Below, piece after piece: positions 42,938 to 52,051 of a stretch of 64,000 nucleotides of DNA. The position numbers and the translations under genes were made by a program. Every line of letters begins with the position of its first letter. Within the stretch, counting starts at the first letter, position 1. Source of the DNA: Lachnospiraceae bacterium (GTDB lineage Bacteria > Bacillota > Clostridia > Lachnospirales > Lachnospiraceae); contig JAFYYN010000043.1 in assembly GCA_017557525.1 (NCBI GenBank), positions 81,672 to 145,671 on the forward strand, written 5' to 3'. The notes below the pieces were generated by a model. It made no database searches. It was not told the origin of the DNA and saw only the letters and a program-made list of their open reading frames with translations.

Positions 42938-43564
42938 TTATGTTAATGTCAGATGTGTGTACTCCACAATCTTTTCCCCGGAGTGGACCACAACATCAGG
43001 ATCTATAATGCAGAAATTTCCTATCTCGGCGCCCTCTTCTACTACTGCTCCGGGAAGTACTATCGAACCTTCCCCTATCTTAGTACCCCGTGCCACCTTA
43101 GCCCCGGGAGAAATGATCTTGGGAAGGATAAAGTTTTTCTCCCATAAAAATTCCGCATAGCGCTTTCGTATCTTATTATTTCCAATCGCTATAAATGCAC
43201 AGGGATACTCATTTAAGAAATCTACAGCTTCGTAGCATCTTCCGATTATCCTGTCGCTCGTAACGGAATCATCGAGCAGGCTTACCTTTTGAAACGTACC
43301 CAGCTCTTCCGCAATATCCATAACCTGCCTGCCATGCGAGCCTGCACCGAGTATCAGCAGGTTCAGCTGTTTGTGGTTAATGCCCGCCAGTCTTTCTCCC
43401 AAAGTAGGCTTTGCTGTTATTGCAGCCCTTTTCGCCTCCGCTTCATCACGGGTCCGACCGTAAACTGAGGCATAAACAGCTTTCCCGTCAGATGATATAC
43501 CCTTTCTGTATCGGGCTTCAAAGCGCCCATCCTTTCGTTCATAAATACCGGCACCTATTCTCAT
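42938..43564 (-). CDS. NeuD-type sugar O-acyltransferase with an integrase-like N-terminal domain
   Basis: A 208-residue protein. Residues 62-208 match NeuD/PglD acetyltransferases: a small nucleotide-like GAGSHGRQVMDIA domain followed by left-handed beta-helix hexapeptides (KVARGTKIGEGSIVLPGAVVEEGAEIG). Residues 1-50 (GIYERKDGRFEARYRKG, ASVYGRTRDEAEAKRAAI) look like the AP2-like/arm DNA-binding domain at the N-terminus of tyrosine recombinases. The usual catalytic His of NeuD is not evident after the last rungs, and the helix is short. The ATG at 43564 has AGAGGATACT upstream. An unusual fusion; it may be a repurposed sugar-modifying enzyme. Confidence 0.7.
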   Translation of the reverse strand: MRIGAGIYERKDGRFEARYRKGISSDGKAVYASVYGRTRDEAEAKRAAITAKPTLGERLAGINHKQLNLLILGAGSHGRQVMDIAEELGTFQKVSLLDDSVTSDRIIGRCYEAVDFLNEYPCAFIAIGNNKIRKRYAEFLWEKNFILPKIISPGAKVARGTKIGEGSIVLPGAVVEEGAEIGNFCIIDPDVVVHSGEKIVEYTHLTLT

Positions 43565-43644
43565 AGTATCCTCTTTTCCTGTTGCCAATATCAAATACTA
43601 TCAATACCCAGACGCAAGATAATGCACAAAACTTTTGCTTTCTA

Positions 43645-44442
43645 TTACAGACCGAAAATCCGGTACAGGATATACCCGGCGATGAGCACAAGGATAAGTA
43701 CTATGGCCAAAGGAAGAACCTTTTTCCAGGTATTGGGCTTCTCCTTAGGAGCAGTATCAAACGAACCTTTTGAATAGGGAGTAGCGTATGTCTGCTGTAC
43801 GTATGAGCTTTCCTGATTTGACCTGTACTGCTCATAATGATTGTTTACCGTGTTGCTGAACATCTTGGTCTTTTGCACATCATCCGAAAGACTCTGTTCC
43901 CTCTTTTCCTTAACAGCCTTTGCATCAAGACCATACCTCGTGGGAACTATGGTCTGATCAGGCGCCGGTTCGGGTCTCTTTTCTGACATGACCGGAGAGG
44001 TTTTTTCAGATTCATCCTCAAATTTGTATTTTCTTTCTTTATTATATAGCCCGCTGTTAAGAGGAATCTCATCAATCCTTTTTGTAGCCTGTTCCACGCC
44101 ATTAGGATCATCAGCCTTCGCAGCAATCTCCTCGATAACCGTTTCTTTTTCCTGACTTTCAGTATCTGATTTTTCTCCTGCATCCAGAGAATTCTTAAAT
44201 TCCTTCAGAGCGGCATTGGGATCAAAATCGTTCATGCTTACGGGCTTTTTCTCTTCTTCAGTGGAATCATCCTTATAAAACTGGATCTTTTTAACAGGTG
44301 TATTCTTTTTTATTTCCTCTGCCTCAGAATAACTCATGCCGCAGGCCGGGCATACCAGGGCACTAAATATCTTCATCGCCCCGCAGTTAGGACACTTGTC
44401 ACTTTCTGCCTGATAACTGTTTATCGAATTCTGCCCACTCAT
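43645..44442 (-). CDS. Zinc-ribbon protein with C-terminal membrane anchor
   Basis: A 265-residue protein with an N-terminal zinc ribbon (CPNCGA ... CPACGMS), a long charged, low-complexity middle (about 45-235) rich in Glu, Lys and Gln, and a single C-terminal helix (about 243-262) that would anchor it tail-in. No catalytic motif is seen. Such architectures occur in Firmicute membrane-associated regulators of unknown role. Confidence 0.7.
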   Translation of the reverse strand: MSGQNSINSYQAESDKCPNCGAMKIFSALVCPACGMSYSEAEEIKKNTPVKKIQFYKDDSTEEEKKPVSMNDFDPNAALKEFKNSLDAGEKSDTESQEKETVIEEIAAKADDPNGVEQATKRIDEIPLNSGLYNKERKYKFEDESEKTSPVMSEKRPEPAPDQTIVPTRYGLDAKAVKEKREQSLSDDVQKTKMFSNTVNNHYEQYRSNQESSYVQQTYATPYSKGSFDTAPKEKPNTWKKVLPLAIVLILVLIAGYILYRIFGL

Positions 44443-44544
44443 TTTTAGTCCCCTTTCTCCGCAATACTATCTGATCACAAAACATATAACGATTTATCAA
44501 GTATAATTATCTAAAATTTTTCGATATCTGTCAAGTATTTCCGC

Positions 44545-44593
44545 AAAAAAAGGAAGTGCTAAAATCACGCATAACGCGGACCTTAACACTCCC
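44545..44593 (-). terminator. Terminator after hsp20
   Basis: On the minus strand GGGAGTGTTAA pairs with TTAGCACTTCC (11 bp with two G-U) and is followed by seven Ts. A second hairpin GTTAAGCAT / ATGCTTAAC (44612-44630) lies closer to the stop codon. Confidence 0.7.
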
Positions 44594-44642
44594 TCTATTC
44601 GTCACTTATCTGTTAAGCATAATGCTTAACGAATCAGGGATA

Positions 44643-45098
44643 TTATCCTTCGATCATTATGGTTTTCTTCTCAGGTACCTTAGGAGCATCCTTCTTAGGT
44701 ATTTCAAGTTTAAGAACACCGTCCTCAAACTTAGCCTTGATATCTTCCTCGGTTACACCCTTACCTACATAGAAGCTTCTCTGCATAGAGCCTGAATAAC
44801 GCTCCTGACGGATAAGTTTACCCTTCTTATCCTTCTCTTCCTTGTCAACGCCCTTAGCTGCGGCTATTGAAAGGTAACCGTTCTGGAGCTCAAGCTGGAT
44901 CTCATCCTTCTTGAAGCCGGGCAGGTCGATGTCTACTTCGAATTTATCATCATGTTCCTTGACATCTGTCTTCATTACATGAGGAGCATGCTTTCCGTAA
45001 AGCTTCTTGTCGACGTCCCCAAACTCTCCGAATGCCGGGAAATCAAAATCCATAAAATCATCAAATAAGTTTTTGTTAAAAATACTAGGATACAACAT
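44643..45098 (-). CDS. Small heat-shock protein Hsp20
   Basis: A 151-residue alpha-crystallin-domain chaperone. The N-terminal MLYPSIFNKNLFDDFMDF matches Firmicute Hsp20s. The core has KFEVDIDLPGFKKDEI, LSIAAAKG and RSFYVGKGV, and the C-terminal GVLKLEIPKK is the usual edge strand. It holds unfolded proteins for refolding. The CIRCE operator and promoter upstream show HrcA-type heat-shock control. Confidence 0.93.
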   Translation of the reverse strand: MLYPSIFNKNLFDDFMDFDFPAFGEFGDVDKKLYGKHAPHVMKTDVKEHDDKFEVDIDLPGFKKDEIQLELQNGYLSIAAAKGVDKEEKDKKGKLIRQERYSGSMQRSFYVGKGVTEEDIKAKFEDGVLKLEIPKKDAPKVPEKKTIMIEG

Positions 45099-45227
45099 AG
45101 GTCATTCCTCCTTTACTCTAAAACATTAATGTTGATATGTTATTGAGCAAAGCATTCAAGATCAGATCCCGGGACCCCCATTTCCAGTCCCTCAGGAATT
45201 TCTGCTCTCTTTCTTTGTTCTGACTGC

Positions 45228-45256
45228 ATTGTACCACTAATTGTTAGCACTGTCAA
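45228..45256 (-). promoter_or_regulatory. hsp20 promoter
   Basis: TTGACA (45251-45256), 17-nt spacer, TACAAT (45228-45233) on the minus strand. Confidence 0.85.
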
Positions 45257-45270
45257 GAGGTGAGTGCTAA
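45244..45270 (-). promoter_or_regulatory. CIRCE element (HrcA operator)
   Basis: TTAGCACTG-N9-GAGTGCTAA matches the CIRCE consensus TTAGCACTC-N9-GAGTGCTAA with one change. It overlaps the -35 of the hsp20 promoter. Confidence 0.92.
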
Positions 45271-45380
45271 CTATTTCATTATTCAATTATAAATTTATTG
45301 TTAAGATATTCTTAAACCAGATGCATTTGTAATTAATTTCTGACATTTTTAGTAAAACGCATCAATTATCTGTCTAATTA

Positions 45381-46619
45381 TCACCCTGCCATACCGGGCT
45401 CTGAGACATATACCTCTCCATCAGGTGTTGTCCATACAGACTTTATCCAATTTCCGAGCTCATCATATGTAACTTCAGATGTGGAAACTCCTCCATAAAA
45501 ATCTGTGTTGATGGTCTTTACGCAGTTGCCGTATTTATCGTATTCATATGTGCTTAATGCATAGTTGTCATACTGTGTGCTGGTATATTTTTCTGAAACC
45601 ACATAACCCTTATCATTATATTCGTATTCGGTTACGCTGCTTTCATTCTGATCCTCATACAGGATCTTTTGTAGTCTACCCTTAGAATCATAGGTATACT
45701 CCCTTATGCTTTCTCCGCCATTGTTATCCTCTCCAGCCTCGCGGATCAATCTGCCCTTGCCATCATAATAAAATGAAGTATAAGTTACAATTAGTGAGTA
45801 CCTTCCCTGTTCCGATGCAGTCTTTACCCTGTTCTTTTTGTCGTAAGTATAAATATTTACCTCTGCCTCATTAGGCTCATCGCTATCCTCATAGTATACA
45901 TAGCCTCTTGCCTCTAAGAGATTTCCGTTCTTATCATACTTATAAGTAAACTTAACGTCATTTTCATAATCAAAATCTTCAGTTCTGTTCAGTATCCTGC
46001 CGGATTTGTCAAAGGTCATAACTACATCAGCAGGCTCGCCCCACTCAAATGCCTCATCATGGTAGGATAATGTCCTTGTTGACTTATTAAGCGCAACTGT
46101 TCCGTCTGTTTCACTTTTAACAACAATATTCTTTATCTTTGCACCCTTACGGATAGTACAGAACATATTGCACTCTTCAAATCCTGTGTATCCGGTAAGT
46201 ACGAGCTTTTTTATGCTCTTTTTCTTAGCAAGCTCTAATTTATATAAATAATATGTAGGTATTTCAATGGTATTTCCCGAAACAGCCTCTGTGAAATGTG
46301 AAGCGCCCTCAATTGAGATGGATTTAAACTTTGCTTTATTTGTTATTACGCTGCAATTGGCATCAACTATCAGTTTCTTGGATTTAGCATTCTTATTGGA
46401 AGGAATGGTTATAGGATCCTGGGTTTCGGTCCTTAAAACAATGGTGCCAACAGATGAATTGTTGATCGCATCAATAAGCTCCTGCTGTGTGGTAACTCTG
46501 ACCGTCTTTTTTCCTGCTGCATGCACTGTAACTGATGCCGTAATGATAATGGTTAATGCCAGCATAAACAGACAGATCAGTGGTTTGATTGAAAATTTGC
46601 TACTACTTCTTTTTTTCAT
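45381..46619 (-). CDS. Secreted protein with YD (RHS-like) repeats
   Basis: A 412-residue exported protein: a signal peptide at 1-33 (cleavage after VHAAG), a beta-helix-like region at 40-170 (RVTTQQELIDAINN ... IVLRTETQDP), then about six YD repeats such as YKYDKNGNLLEARGY and YTYDSKGRLQKILY. No toxin domain or RHS core end follows, so it is more likely a surface or adhesion protein than a polymorphic toxin. The start at 46619 follows AAGGGAAG. No partner gene is recognised. Confidence 0.75.
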   Translation of the reverse strand: MKKRSSSKFSIKPLICLFMLALTIIITASVTVHAAGKKTVRVTTQQELIDAINNSSVGTIVLRTETQDPITIPSNKNAKSKKLIVDANCSVITNKAKFKSISIEGASHFTEAVSGNTIEIPTYYLYKLELAKKKSIKKLVLTGYTGFEECNMFCTIRKGAKIKNIVVKSETDGTVALNKSTRTLSYHDEAFEWGEPADVVMTFDKSGRILNRTEDFDYENDVKFTYKYDKNGNLLEARGYVYYEDSDEPNEAEVNIYTYDKKNRVKTASEQGRYSLIVTYTSFYYDGKGRLIREAGEDNNGGESIREYTYDSKGRLQKILYEDQNESSVTEYEYNDKGYVVSEKYTSTQYDNYALSTYEYDKYGNCVKTINTDFYGGVSTSEVTYDELGNWIKSVWTTPDGEVYVSEPGMAG

Positions 46620-46826
46620 GTTTCTTCCCTTCTTGCAGGCATTATGCACATCGATAACCGTACCTGCCACAGTACCGATGAAAGTCTGAAACGCAAGTCA
46701 GACTTTAAGCTATTAAGTTGCAAATATGGCTAAACTACAGGTATTATAAGCCAAAAAGGGCATTTTTTCAACTATAAATCTATTAAAAGCTCTAATCTAT
46801 GGGAAAAATTTGGTTATTTTTTAGGA

Positions 46827-46855
46827 TTGAAATAAATCAGCCCGCATAGTATAAT
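46827..46855 (+). promoter_or_regulatory. Promoter of the MATE gene
   Basis: TTGAAA (46827), 17-nt spacer, TATAAT (46850). Confidence 0.75.
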
Positions 46856-46870
46856 GCATAGTGTTAAATT

Positions 46871-46905
46871 TGCGGAGGAAACTGTCGCAGGCATTAAAAC
46901 CTGCG
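46871..46905 (+). promoter_or_regulatory. Competing hairpins in the MATE leader
   Basis: TGCG (46871-46874) can pair with CGCA (46886-46889), putting GGAGG in the loop, or CGCAGG (46886-46891) can pair with CCTGCG (46900-46905). Both cannot form. The GGAGG lies 40 nt before the MATE ATG, too far for direct use unless the second hairpin shortens the distance. This may be a small switch. Confidence 0.4.
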
Positions 46906-46918
46906 TAATGATATTTAT

Positions 46919-48283
46919 ATGAAAGATCAGGTAAATTTTACTGAAGGAAAAATCATCGGACCGCTTATGCGTTTTGCGATGCCCGTAATGTTTGCACTTT
47001 TTCTTCAGGCCATGTACGGAGCAGTAGACCTGTTTGTAGTCGGGAAATTTGCAACTCCCGAGGATGTTTCTGCAGTCACCACCGGTTCACAGATAATGAT
47101 GACCCTGGGAAATCTCATGACCAGCCTTGCCATGGGTACCACGATATACTTTGGGCAGCAGATAGGTATGGGCAATTTAAAAAAGGGTGGATCCATCATA
47201 GGTTCAAGTATAGCACTCTTTGCCACACTCGGACTCATAATGTCTGTCTTTATACCCATATTTGCAAGTAATATAGCTGATATAATGCATGCTCCCGAAG
47301 AGGCATTTTCCCGGACAGTAGACTATATAACCATCTGCGGAGCAGGAATGATCGCCATCGTATTTTACAATCTGATAGGCGCGATATTTAGGAGCATGGG
47401 AGATTCGAAAACACCCCTCATGACAGTTGCTATAGCCTGTGTCTTTAATATCGGCGGCGATATGTTCCTGATCGCGGGTCTCGGACTCGGAGCAAAGGGA
47501 GCTGCAATAGCCACTGTGAGCGCACAGCTCTTAAGTGTTATTTTCTCACTTATTATAATAAGAAGAAAAGGACTGTCTTTTGAGTTTGAAAGAAAAATGA
47601 TCCGTTTTAACGGTGAGATCATAGGGCATGTTGTAAAGCTCGGACTCCCCATAGCACTTCAGGACTTTCTGGTAGGCTTTTCGTTCCTCGTTATCCAGGC
47701 TATAGTAAATGACCTGGGCGTCACAGCATCCGCCGGAGTCGGAGTATCACAGAAGGTCTGCGGTTTTATCATGCTTGTGCCTCTGGCATTTATGCAGTCC
47801 ATTTCAGCCTTTATAGCCCAGAATGTAGGTGCCGGCAAGATGGACAGATGCTACAAAGCTCTAAAGAGTACCATAGCAGTTTCGTTTTTCTTTGGCGTTG
47901 CCATGTTTGCCCTGTCATTTTTCAAGGGCGATATGCTTACGAATATATTTGCAAAGGATGAGGACGTAATCCTTGCCGGTGCGGAATACCTGCGTGCATA
48001 TGCAATTGACTGCCTGTTTACCTGTTTCCTGTTCTGCTTTATAGGCTTTTATAACGGCAGGGGAAATACAACTTTTGTAATGATACAGGGCCTGATCGGT
48101 GCCTTTGCAATACGTATACCGGTGAGCCTGATAATGAGTAACTGGGAGCCGGTGTCCCTTTTCCATATCGGTCTGGCTACCCCCTGTTCGACACTGGTAC
48201 AGATATTACTCTGTTTCGGTTTCCTATTTATTACACGAAAGAAAGCAGTTCCAAATAGACCACTCCTCCCGATGGATAACTAA
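46919..48283 (+). CDS. MATE-family multidrug efflux transporter
   Basis: A 454-residue integral membrane protein with 12 predicted helices and the duplicated MATE fold (PLMRFAMPVMFALFLQAMYGAVDLFVVGKFA in the first half; PIALQDFLVGFSFLVIQAIVNDLGVTASAGVG in the second). It exports cationic drugs or metabolites using an ion gradient. The ATG lies 40 nt after the only good GGAGG, so translation may depend on leader folding. LeuA follows by 24 nt. Confidence 0.9.
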   Translation: MKDQVNFTEGKIIGPLMRFAMPVMFALFLQAMYGAVDLFVVGKFATPEDVSAVTTGSQIMMTLGNLMTSLAMGTTIYFGQQIGMGNLKKGGSIIGSSIALFATLGLIMSVFIPIFASNIADIMHAPEEAFSRTVDYITICGAGMIAIVFYNLIGAIFRSMGDSKTPLMTVAIACVFNIGGDMFLIAGLGLGAKGAAIATVSAQLLSVIFSLIIIRRKGLSFEFERKMIRFNGEIIGHVVKLGLPIALQDFLVGFSFLVIQAIVNDLGVTASAGVGVSQKVCGFIMLVPLAFMQSISAFIAQNVGAGKMDRCYKALKSTIAVSFFFGVAMFALSFFKGDMLTNIFAKDEDVILAGAEYLRAYAIDCLFTCFLFCFIGFYNGRGNTTFVMIQGLIGAFAIRIPVSLIMSNWEPVSLFHIGLATPCSTLVQILLCFGFLFITRKKAVPNRPLLPMDN

Positions 48284-48307
48284 CAGAAAGGCGTCAGGGT
48301 ACATTTA

Positions 48308-49993
48308 ATGGATGCATCAAAATACGGAATAGGCTACTATCCGGTTGATAAAAAATACAATAAATGGACTACCAAGGATCATATTGAAAAAGCTCCCATC
48401 TGGTGCAGCGTCGATATGCGTGACGGCAACCAGAGCCTTGTTGTCCCTATGAGCTTAAAGGAAAAGCTGGAATTTTATAAGGTTCTCCTCAAAGTCGGAT
48501 TTAAGGAAATCGAGGTCGGTTTTCCAGCTGCAAGTGAGACCGAATATGATTTCTTAAGGACTCTTATCGACAGGAAATTGATCCCTGAAGATGTTACCAT
48601 CCAGGTACTTACCCAGTGCCGTGAGCACATCATAAGAAAAACCTTTGAGGCCTGCAAGGGAATTTCCAACGCCATAATACATTTCTACAATCCTTTGAGC
48701 GTGGTACAGCGCGAGCAGGTATTCGAAAAATCAAAGGAAGAAATAAAGGAAATTGCGGTCGAGGGAGCAAAGCTGGTAAAAAAGCTGGCTAAGGAAAGCG
48801 ACACACACTTCAGATTTGAATATTCACCGGAATCATTTACCGGTACAGAGCCGGAATATGCCCTTGAGGTATGTAACGCAGTACTCGACATATTAAAGCC
48901 CTCTCAGGACAATAATGTTATCATCAATCTGCCGGCAACTGTGGAAATGAGCCTGCCCCATGTCTATGCATCTCAGATCGAATACATGAGCGAAAACCTG
49001 AAATACCGTGAGTTTGTAACCCTGTCAGTACACACACATAATGACCGCGGGACAGGCATAGCCGATACGGAGCTCGGACTGCTTGCAGGCGCTGACAGAG
49101 TTGAAGGCACTCTTTTCGGAAACGGTGAACGTACGGGAAATGCAGATATAGTAACACTGGCTCTTAACATGTACACACACGGAGTCGATCCGAAACTCGA
49201 TCTGTCTGATATTTTAAAGATCCGGTATGAGTTTGAAAAATGTACCAGAATGCATATCAACGAAAGAATGCCCTACTCAGGAGACCTGGTATTTGCAGCG
49301 TTTTCAGGGAGCCATCAGGATGCGATCGCCAAAGGCATGCATTACCGTGTGCGCTACAATTATCATCCCTGGAATGTCCCCTATATCCCTATTGACCCTT
49401 CAGATATAGGACGTTCCTACGAGGCAGATGTAATAAGAGTGAACTCCCAATCCGGCAAGGGCGGCATCGGTTATATACTGGAAAAGAATTTCGGCTACTC
49501 TCTCCCGGCAGATATGCGTGAGACCTTCTCATTCCTTTGCAAGAATATTTCCGACAGGGAACACAGGGAGCTCGGCTCGCATGAGATACTTTCCATCTTT
49601 ACCGAAAACTATCTGGATCTTAAGGGTGATATAAGCATCGCGGACTATGAGTTTATGCAGCACGGAAAGGATGTTAAGATATATATCACCTTTGTTAAGG
49701 ACGGCGTGGAAACCGCGATCCAGGCGGACGGCAACGGACACTTGAGTGCGATCAGTAACGCTCTTAAAAAGTATACCGGCAAGTCATATATCCTGCAGGT
49801 ATTCACCCAGCACAGCTTGCAGGGACAGGGCTCACAGAGTGTGGCTGCATCTTATATCGGCTTAGAGAGTGAATCCGGCGAAATGTTCTGGGGCGCCGGC
49901 ACCGACACCGACGTCATAAAAGCAAGTGCAAACGCGCTTATGAGCGCATTTTATAATATGACAACAGCCAAGCAAAAAAGGAGTGGGATATGA
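48308..49993 (+). CDS. leuA: 2-isopropylmalate synthase (long form)
   Basis: A 561-residue enzyme that joins acetyl-CoA and 2-oxoisovalerate in the first step of leucine synthesis. The TIM-barrel motif is SVDMRDGNQSL, with SVHTHNDRGTGIA and TLFGNGERTGNADI, and a C-terminal LeuA dimer/regulatory domain of about 130 residues. The length and sequence fit the LeuA2 (yeast/actinobacterial-like) class rather than the 510-residue type. A CAGGG ribosome site precedes the ATG. It overlaps the HAD gene by 4 nt. No other leu genes are present. Confidence 0.93.
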   Translation: MDASKYGIGYYPVDKKYNKWTTKDHIEKAPIWCSVDMRDGNQSLVVPMSLKEKLEFYKVLLKVGFKEIEVGFPAASETEYDFLRTLIDRKLIPEDVTIQVLTQCREHIIRKTFEACKGISNAIIHFYNPLSVVQREQVFEKSKEEIKEIAVEGAKLVKKLAKESDTHFRFEYSPESFTGTEPEYALEVCNAVLDILKPSQDNNVIINLPATVEMSLPHVYASQIEYMSENLKYREFVTLSVHTHNDRGTGIADTELGLLAGADRVEGTLFGNGERTGNADIVTLALNMYTHGVDPKLDLSDILKIRYEFEKCTRMHINERMPYSGDLVFAAFSGSHQDAIAKGMHYRVRYNYHPWNVPYIPIDPSDIGRSYEADVIRVNSQSGKGGIGYILEKNFGYSLPADMRETFSFLCKNISDREHRELGSHEILSIFTENYLDLKGDISIADYEFMQHGKDVKIYITFVKDGVETAIQADGNGHLSAISNALKKYTGKSYILQVFTQHSLQGQGSQSVAASYIGLESESGEMFWGAGTDTDVIKASANALMSAFYNMTTAKQKRSGI

Positions 49994-50790
49994 TCAAAAA
50001 AATCTTCTTCTCCGATCTGGACGATACTTTGCTCACTACAAAAAAAGAGGTATCTCCAAAAACCTATGAGGCGTTAAAAGCATTTACAGAAAGAGGAAAT
50101 ATCTTCGTGATATGCACAGGCAGAGGTCTCGACAGCGCCTTAAAGGTCCAGAAGAAATACGGCCTCACATTTCCTAACAGCTTTATAGCTGCCTATAACG
50201 GCTGCCAGATATATGACTGTGATAAAGAAGAAACAATATTTAAGGTCGGTCTTGAACTGCCCATCGTAAAGGAAATCTTTAATATGGCTGAGGAGTACGG
50301 CGTGTATGTCCACACCTACAGTGATGAATATATTTTGACATCAAAGGATGATGTGGAAATCCAGGACTACCGCTCCAAAGTATCTACTCCCGTACTTTTC
50401 TGCCCTGACCCGACAGAGCATCTGGACGGACCTCCCTGCAAGATAATCTGCATCGAGCTCCATAACCACGAAAAACAGGAAATTTTTAGGCAGGCTGTAA
50501 ATGAAAAATACGGTGAAATACTGGATACCATGTATTCGTCACCATATTATCTTGAACTTATACCCAAAGGATTTGGTAAGGGCACTGCCGTCAGGGAACT
50601 GGCTAAACTCCTTGATATCCCGATAGAAAATACCATTGCGGCAGGGGATGCCGAAAACGACAACAGCATGCTGATAGCTGCAGGCTTAGGTATCGCAATG
50701 CTCAATGCCCAGGAAGCAACCAAGGTCTGCGCAGATGTCATCACTACGGCAGACTGCGACCATGACGGGCTGGTACCGTTCTTAATTTAG
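49990..50790 (+). CDS. HAD-family (Cof-type) sugar phosphatase
   Basis: A 266-residue HAD hydrolase of the Cof subfamily. Motif I is FSDLDDTLL, motif II the Thr in ICTGRG, motif III the Lys in PKGFGKG and motif IV GDAENDNSML; the C2 cap lies in between. Such enzymes dephosphorylate sugar phosphates or nucleotides. The ATG overlaps the leuA stop (ATGA), so the two are co-translated, although no shared pathway is clear. Confidence 0.9.
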   Translation: MIKKIFFSDLDDTLLTTKKEVSPKTYEALKAFTERGNIFVICTGRGLDSALKVQKKYGLTFPNSFIAAYNGCQIYDCDKEETIFKVGLELPIVKEIFNMAEEYGVYVHTYSDEYILTSKDDVEIQDYRSKVSTPVLFCPDPTEHLDGPPCKIICIELHNHEKQEIFRQAVNEKYGEILDTMYSSPYYLELIPKGFGKGTAVRELAKLLDIPIENTIAAGDAENDNSMLIAAGLGIAMLNAQEATKVCADVITTADCDHDGLVPFLI

Positions 50791-50792
50791 GC

Positions 50793-50822
50793 TGGACATT
50801 TGGGTTTCAGTGGTGGTACAAT
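50793..50822 (+). promoter_or_regulatory. Putative promoter of the NusG-II/Gx pair
   Basis: TGGACA (50793), 18-nt spacer, TACAAT (50817), right after the HAD gene. Confidence 0.45.
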
Positions 50823-50901
50823 ATGACAAGACTTAGGCTATGTTGTATCAGATGTGTCTTAAGAGTATCACTAAGACAAAATCCGGGATTGGGTAAATTA
50901 T

Positions 50902-51402
50902 ATGGATAAAGTACGATTATTCCATAAAAACGATATAATAATAGTTATAGTCCTGTTACTGCTTGCAGTTGCAGGACTTTTTGTGTTTAAGGTTTTTAAC
51001 TCAGGTGAAGGAAAGACAGTCAGAGTTACGATAGATGGGGAGTTTTTTGGAGAGTATCCGTTGTATTCCGGAGATGGTCTTGAGAACACTGACGGAAATG
51101 ATCAGGAATTTGATGCAGTTGTTGGTGGGGAAGGCTATACGTACAATAAGCAAGAATCAAGCAGTAGTGCTATTAATACAAACGAAATATCAGAGAAAAG
51201 TACACAACAGGGAAAGAACGACCAGGTAGTAAATATCCCGGGCTTTGTTGGAAACTGCATCCTGGTGATAAAGGATGGTAAGGCTTATATGCTGGAAGCT
51301 GACTGTCCAAATCAGATCTGTGTGCATCACTCGGCAATTTCTCATAAAGGAGAGACTATAGTCTGTCTTCCTAACCGTATCATCATTGAGATTACGGATT
51401 GA
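50902..51402 (+). CDS. NusG domain II-containing membrane-anchored protein
   Basis: A 166-residue protein with a membrane helix at about 12-31 and an outside domain of the NusG-II (DUF1312) type, carrying the family motif ADCPNQICVHHSAIS. The family occurs next to Gx transporter and FMN-binding proteins in Firmicutes and is thought to be part of an envelope redox or flavin system. A low-complexity Ser/Asn/Gln stretch interrupts the domain near 80-110. GGGTAAATT is the ribosome site. Gx follows after 112 nt. Confidence 0.83.
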   Translation: MDKVRLFHKNDIIIVIVLLLLAVAGLFVFKVFNSGEGKTVRVTIDGEFFGEYPLYSGDGLENTDGNDQEFDAVVGGEGYTYNKQESSSSAINTNEISEKSTQQGKNDQVVNIPGFVGNCILVIKDGKAYMLEADCPNQICVHHSAISHKGETIVCLPNRIIIEITD

Positions 51403-51514
51403 TAAAAAAGCCTTAAAACACTTTATCATTTATGTATACATAAAGCCTTGGTTCAAGGATAAATATTTGAAAAATATAACGAAACAATAAATATCATGAA
51501 AAGGAGGTCCACAA

Positions 51515-52036
51515 GTGAATAAAGGAAAAATCCACCGCCTGGCGTTAGCGGGTATGTTCACAGCGGTGATGTTTATAATCGGATATGTGGAAAGCCTCCT
51601 GCCGCCTATTTTCTCGGTACCGGGAATTAAGCCCGGGTTTGCAAATATACCGGTAATGATAGCCATTTACATATTAGACTGGAAACTGGCAGCGGCCATG
51701 TCATTTACCAGGATCATTTTATCGGGCTTTACATTTACAGGGCTTTTTGCCTGTATATACAGTTTAGCGGGTGCAGTACTTTCTATTACCGTCATGGTCA
51801 TACTAAAACGTACCGGGAAATTTTCGGTCACCGGTGTCAGTATAGCAGGCGGTGTAGCACATAATCTTGGACAGGTTATCGTGGCGAGCATAGTCGTTGG
51901 TAAGGCCATATGGTATTATTTCCCGGTGCTGGTTATTGCCGGTCTTGTTGCAGGCGCGCTGACCGGAGTGGTTACAGGGTGCATCCTGAAAATCAATCAG
52001 AGGGACGGTTCTGTGATTGAAAAGTCCAAAAAATAA
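51515..52036 (+). CDS. Gx transporter family protein
   Basis: A 173-residue membrane protein with five helices, of the Gx/heptaprenyl-diphosphate-synthase component I family (IHRLALAGMFTAVMFIIGYVESLLPP; PGIKPGFANIPVMIAIY). It resembles ECF substrate-binding subunits. Despite the database name it is not expected to make prenyl chains. AAGGAGG precedes the start and its place after the NusG-II protein is conserved in this group. Confidence 0.83.
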   Translation: MNKGKIHRLALAGMFTAVMFIIGYVESLLPPIFSVPGIKPGFANIPVMIAIYILDWKLAAAMSFTRIILSGFTFTGLFACIYSLAGAVLSITVMVILKRTGKFSVTGVSIAGGVAHNLGQVIVASIVVGKAIWYYFPVLVIAGLVAGALTGVVTGCILKINQRDGSVIEKSKK

Positions 52037-52051
52037 TAATCTTAAAAAGGC

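Noticed and set aside
42938-43564. Integrase or mobile element remnant
   Set aside because: Only a short N-terminal domain resembles an integrase and it is in frame with an acyltransferase; no catalytic recombinase residues.
45381-46619. RHS polymorphic toxin
   Set aside because: Only a few YD repeats; no RHS core border, toxin tip or immunity gene.
50823-50909. 28-codon ORF with Cys-Cys-x-x-Cys before the NusG-II gene
   Set aside because: Its ATG follows directly after the predicted -10, upstream of the likely transcript start, and no terminator follows; probably chance.
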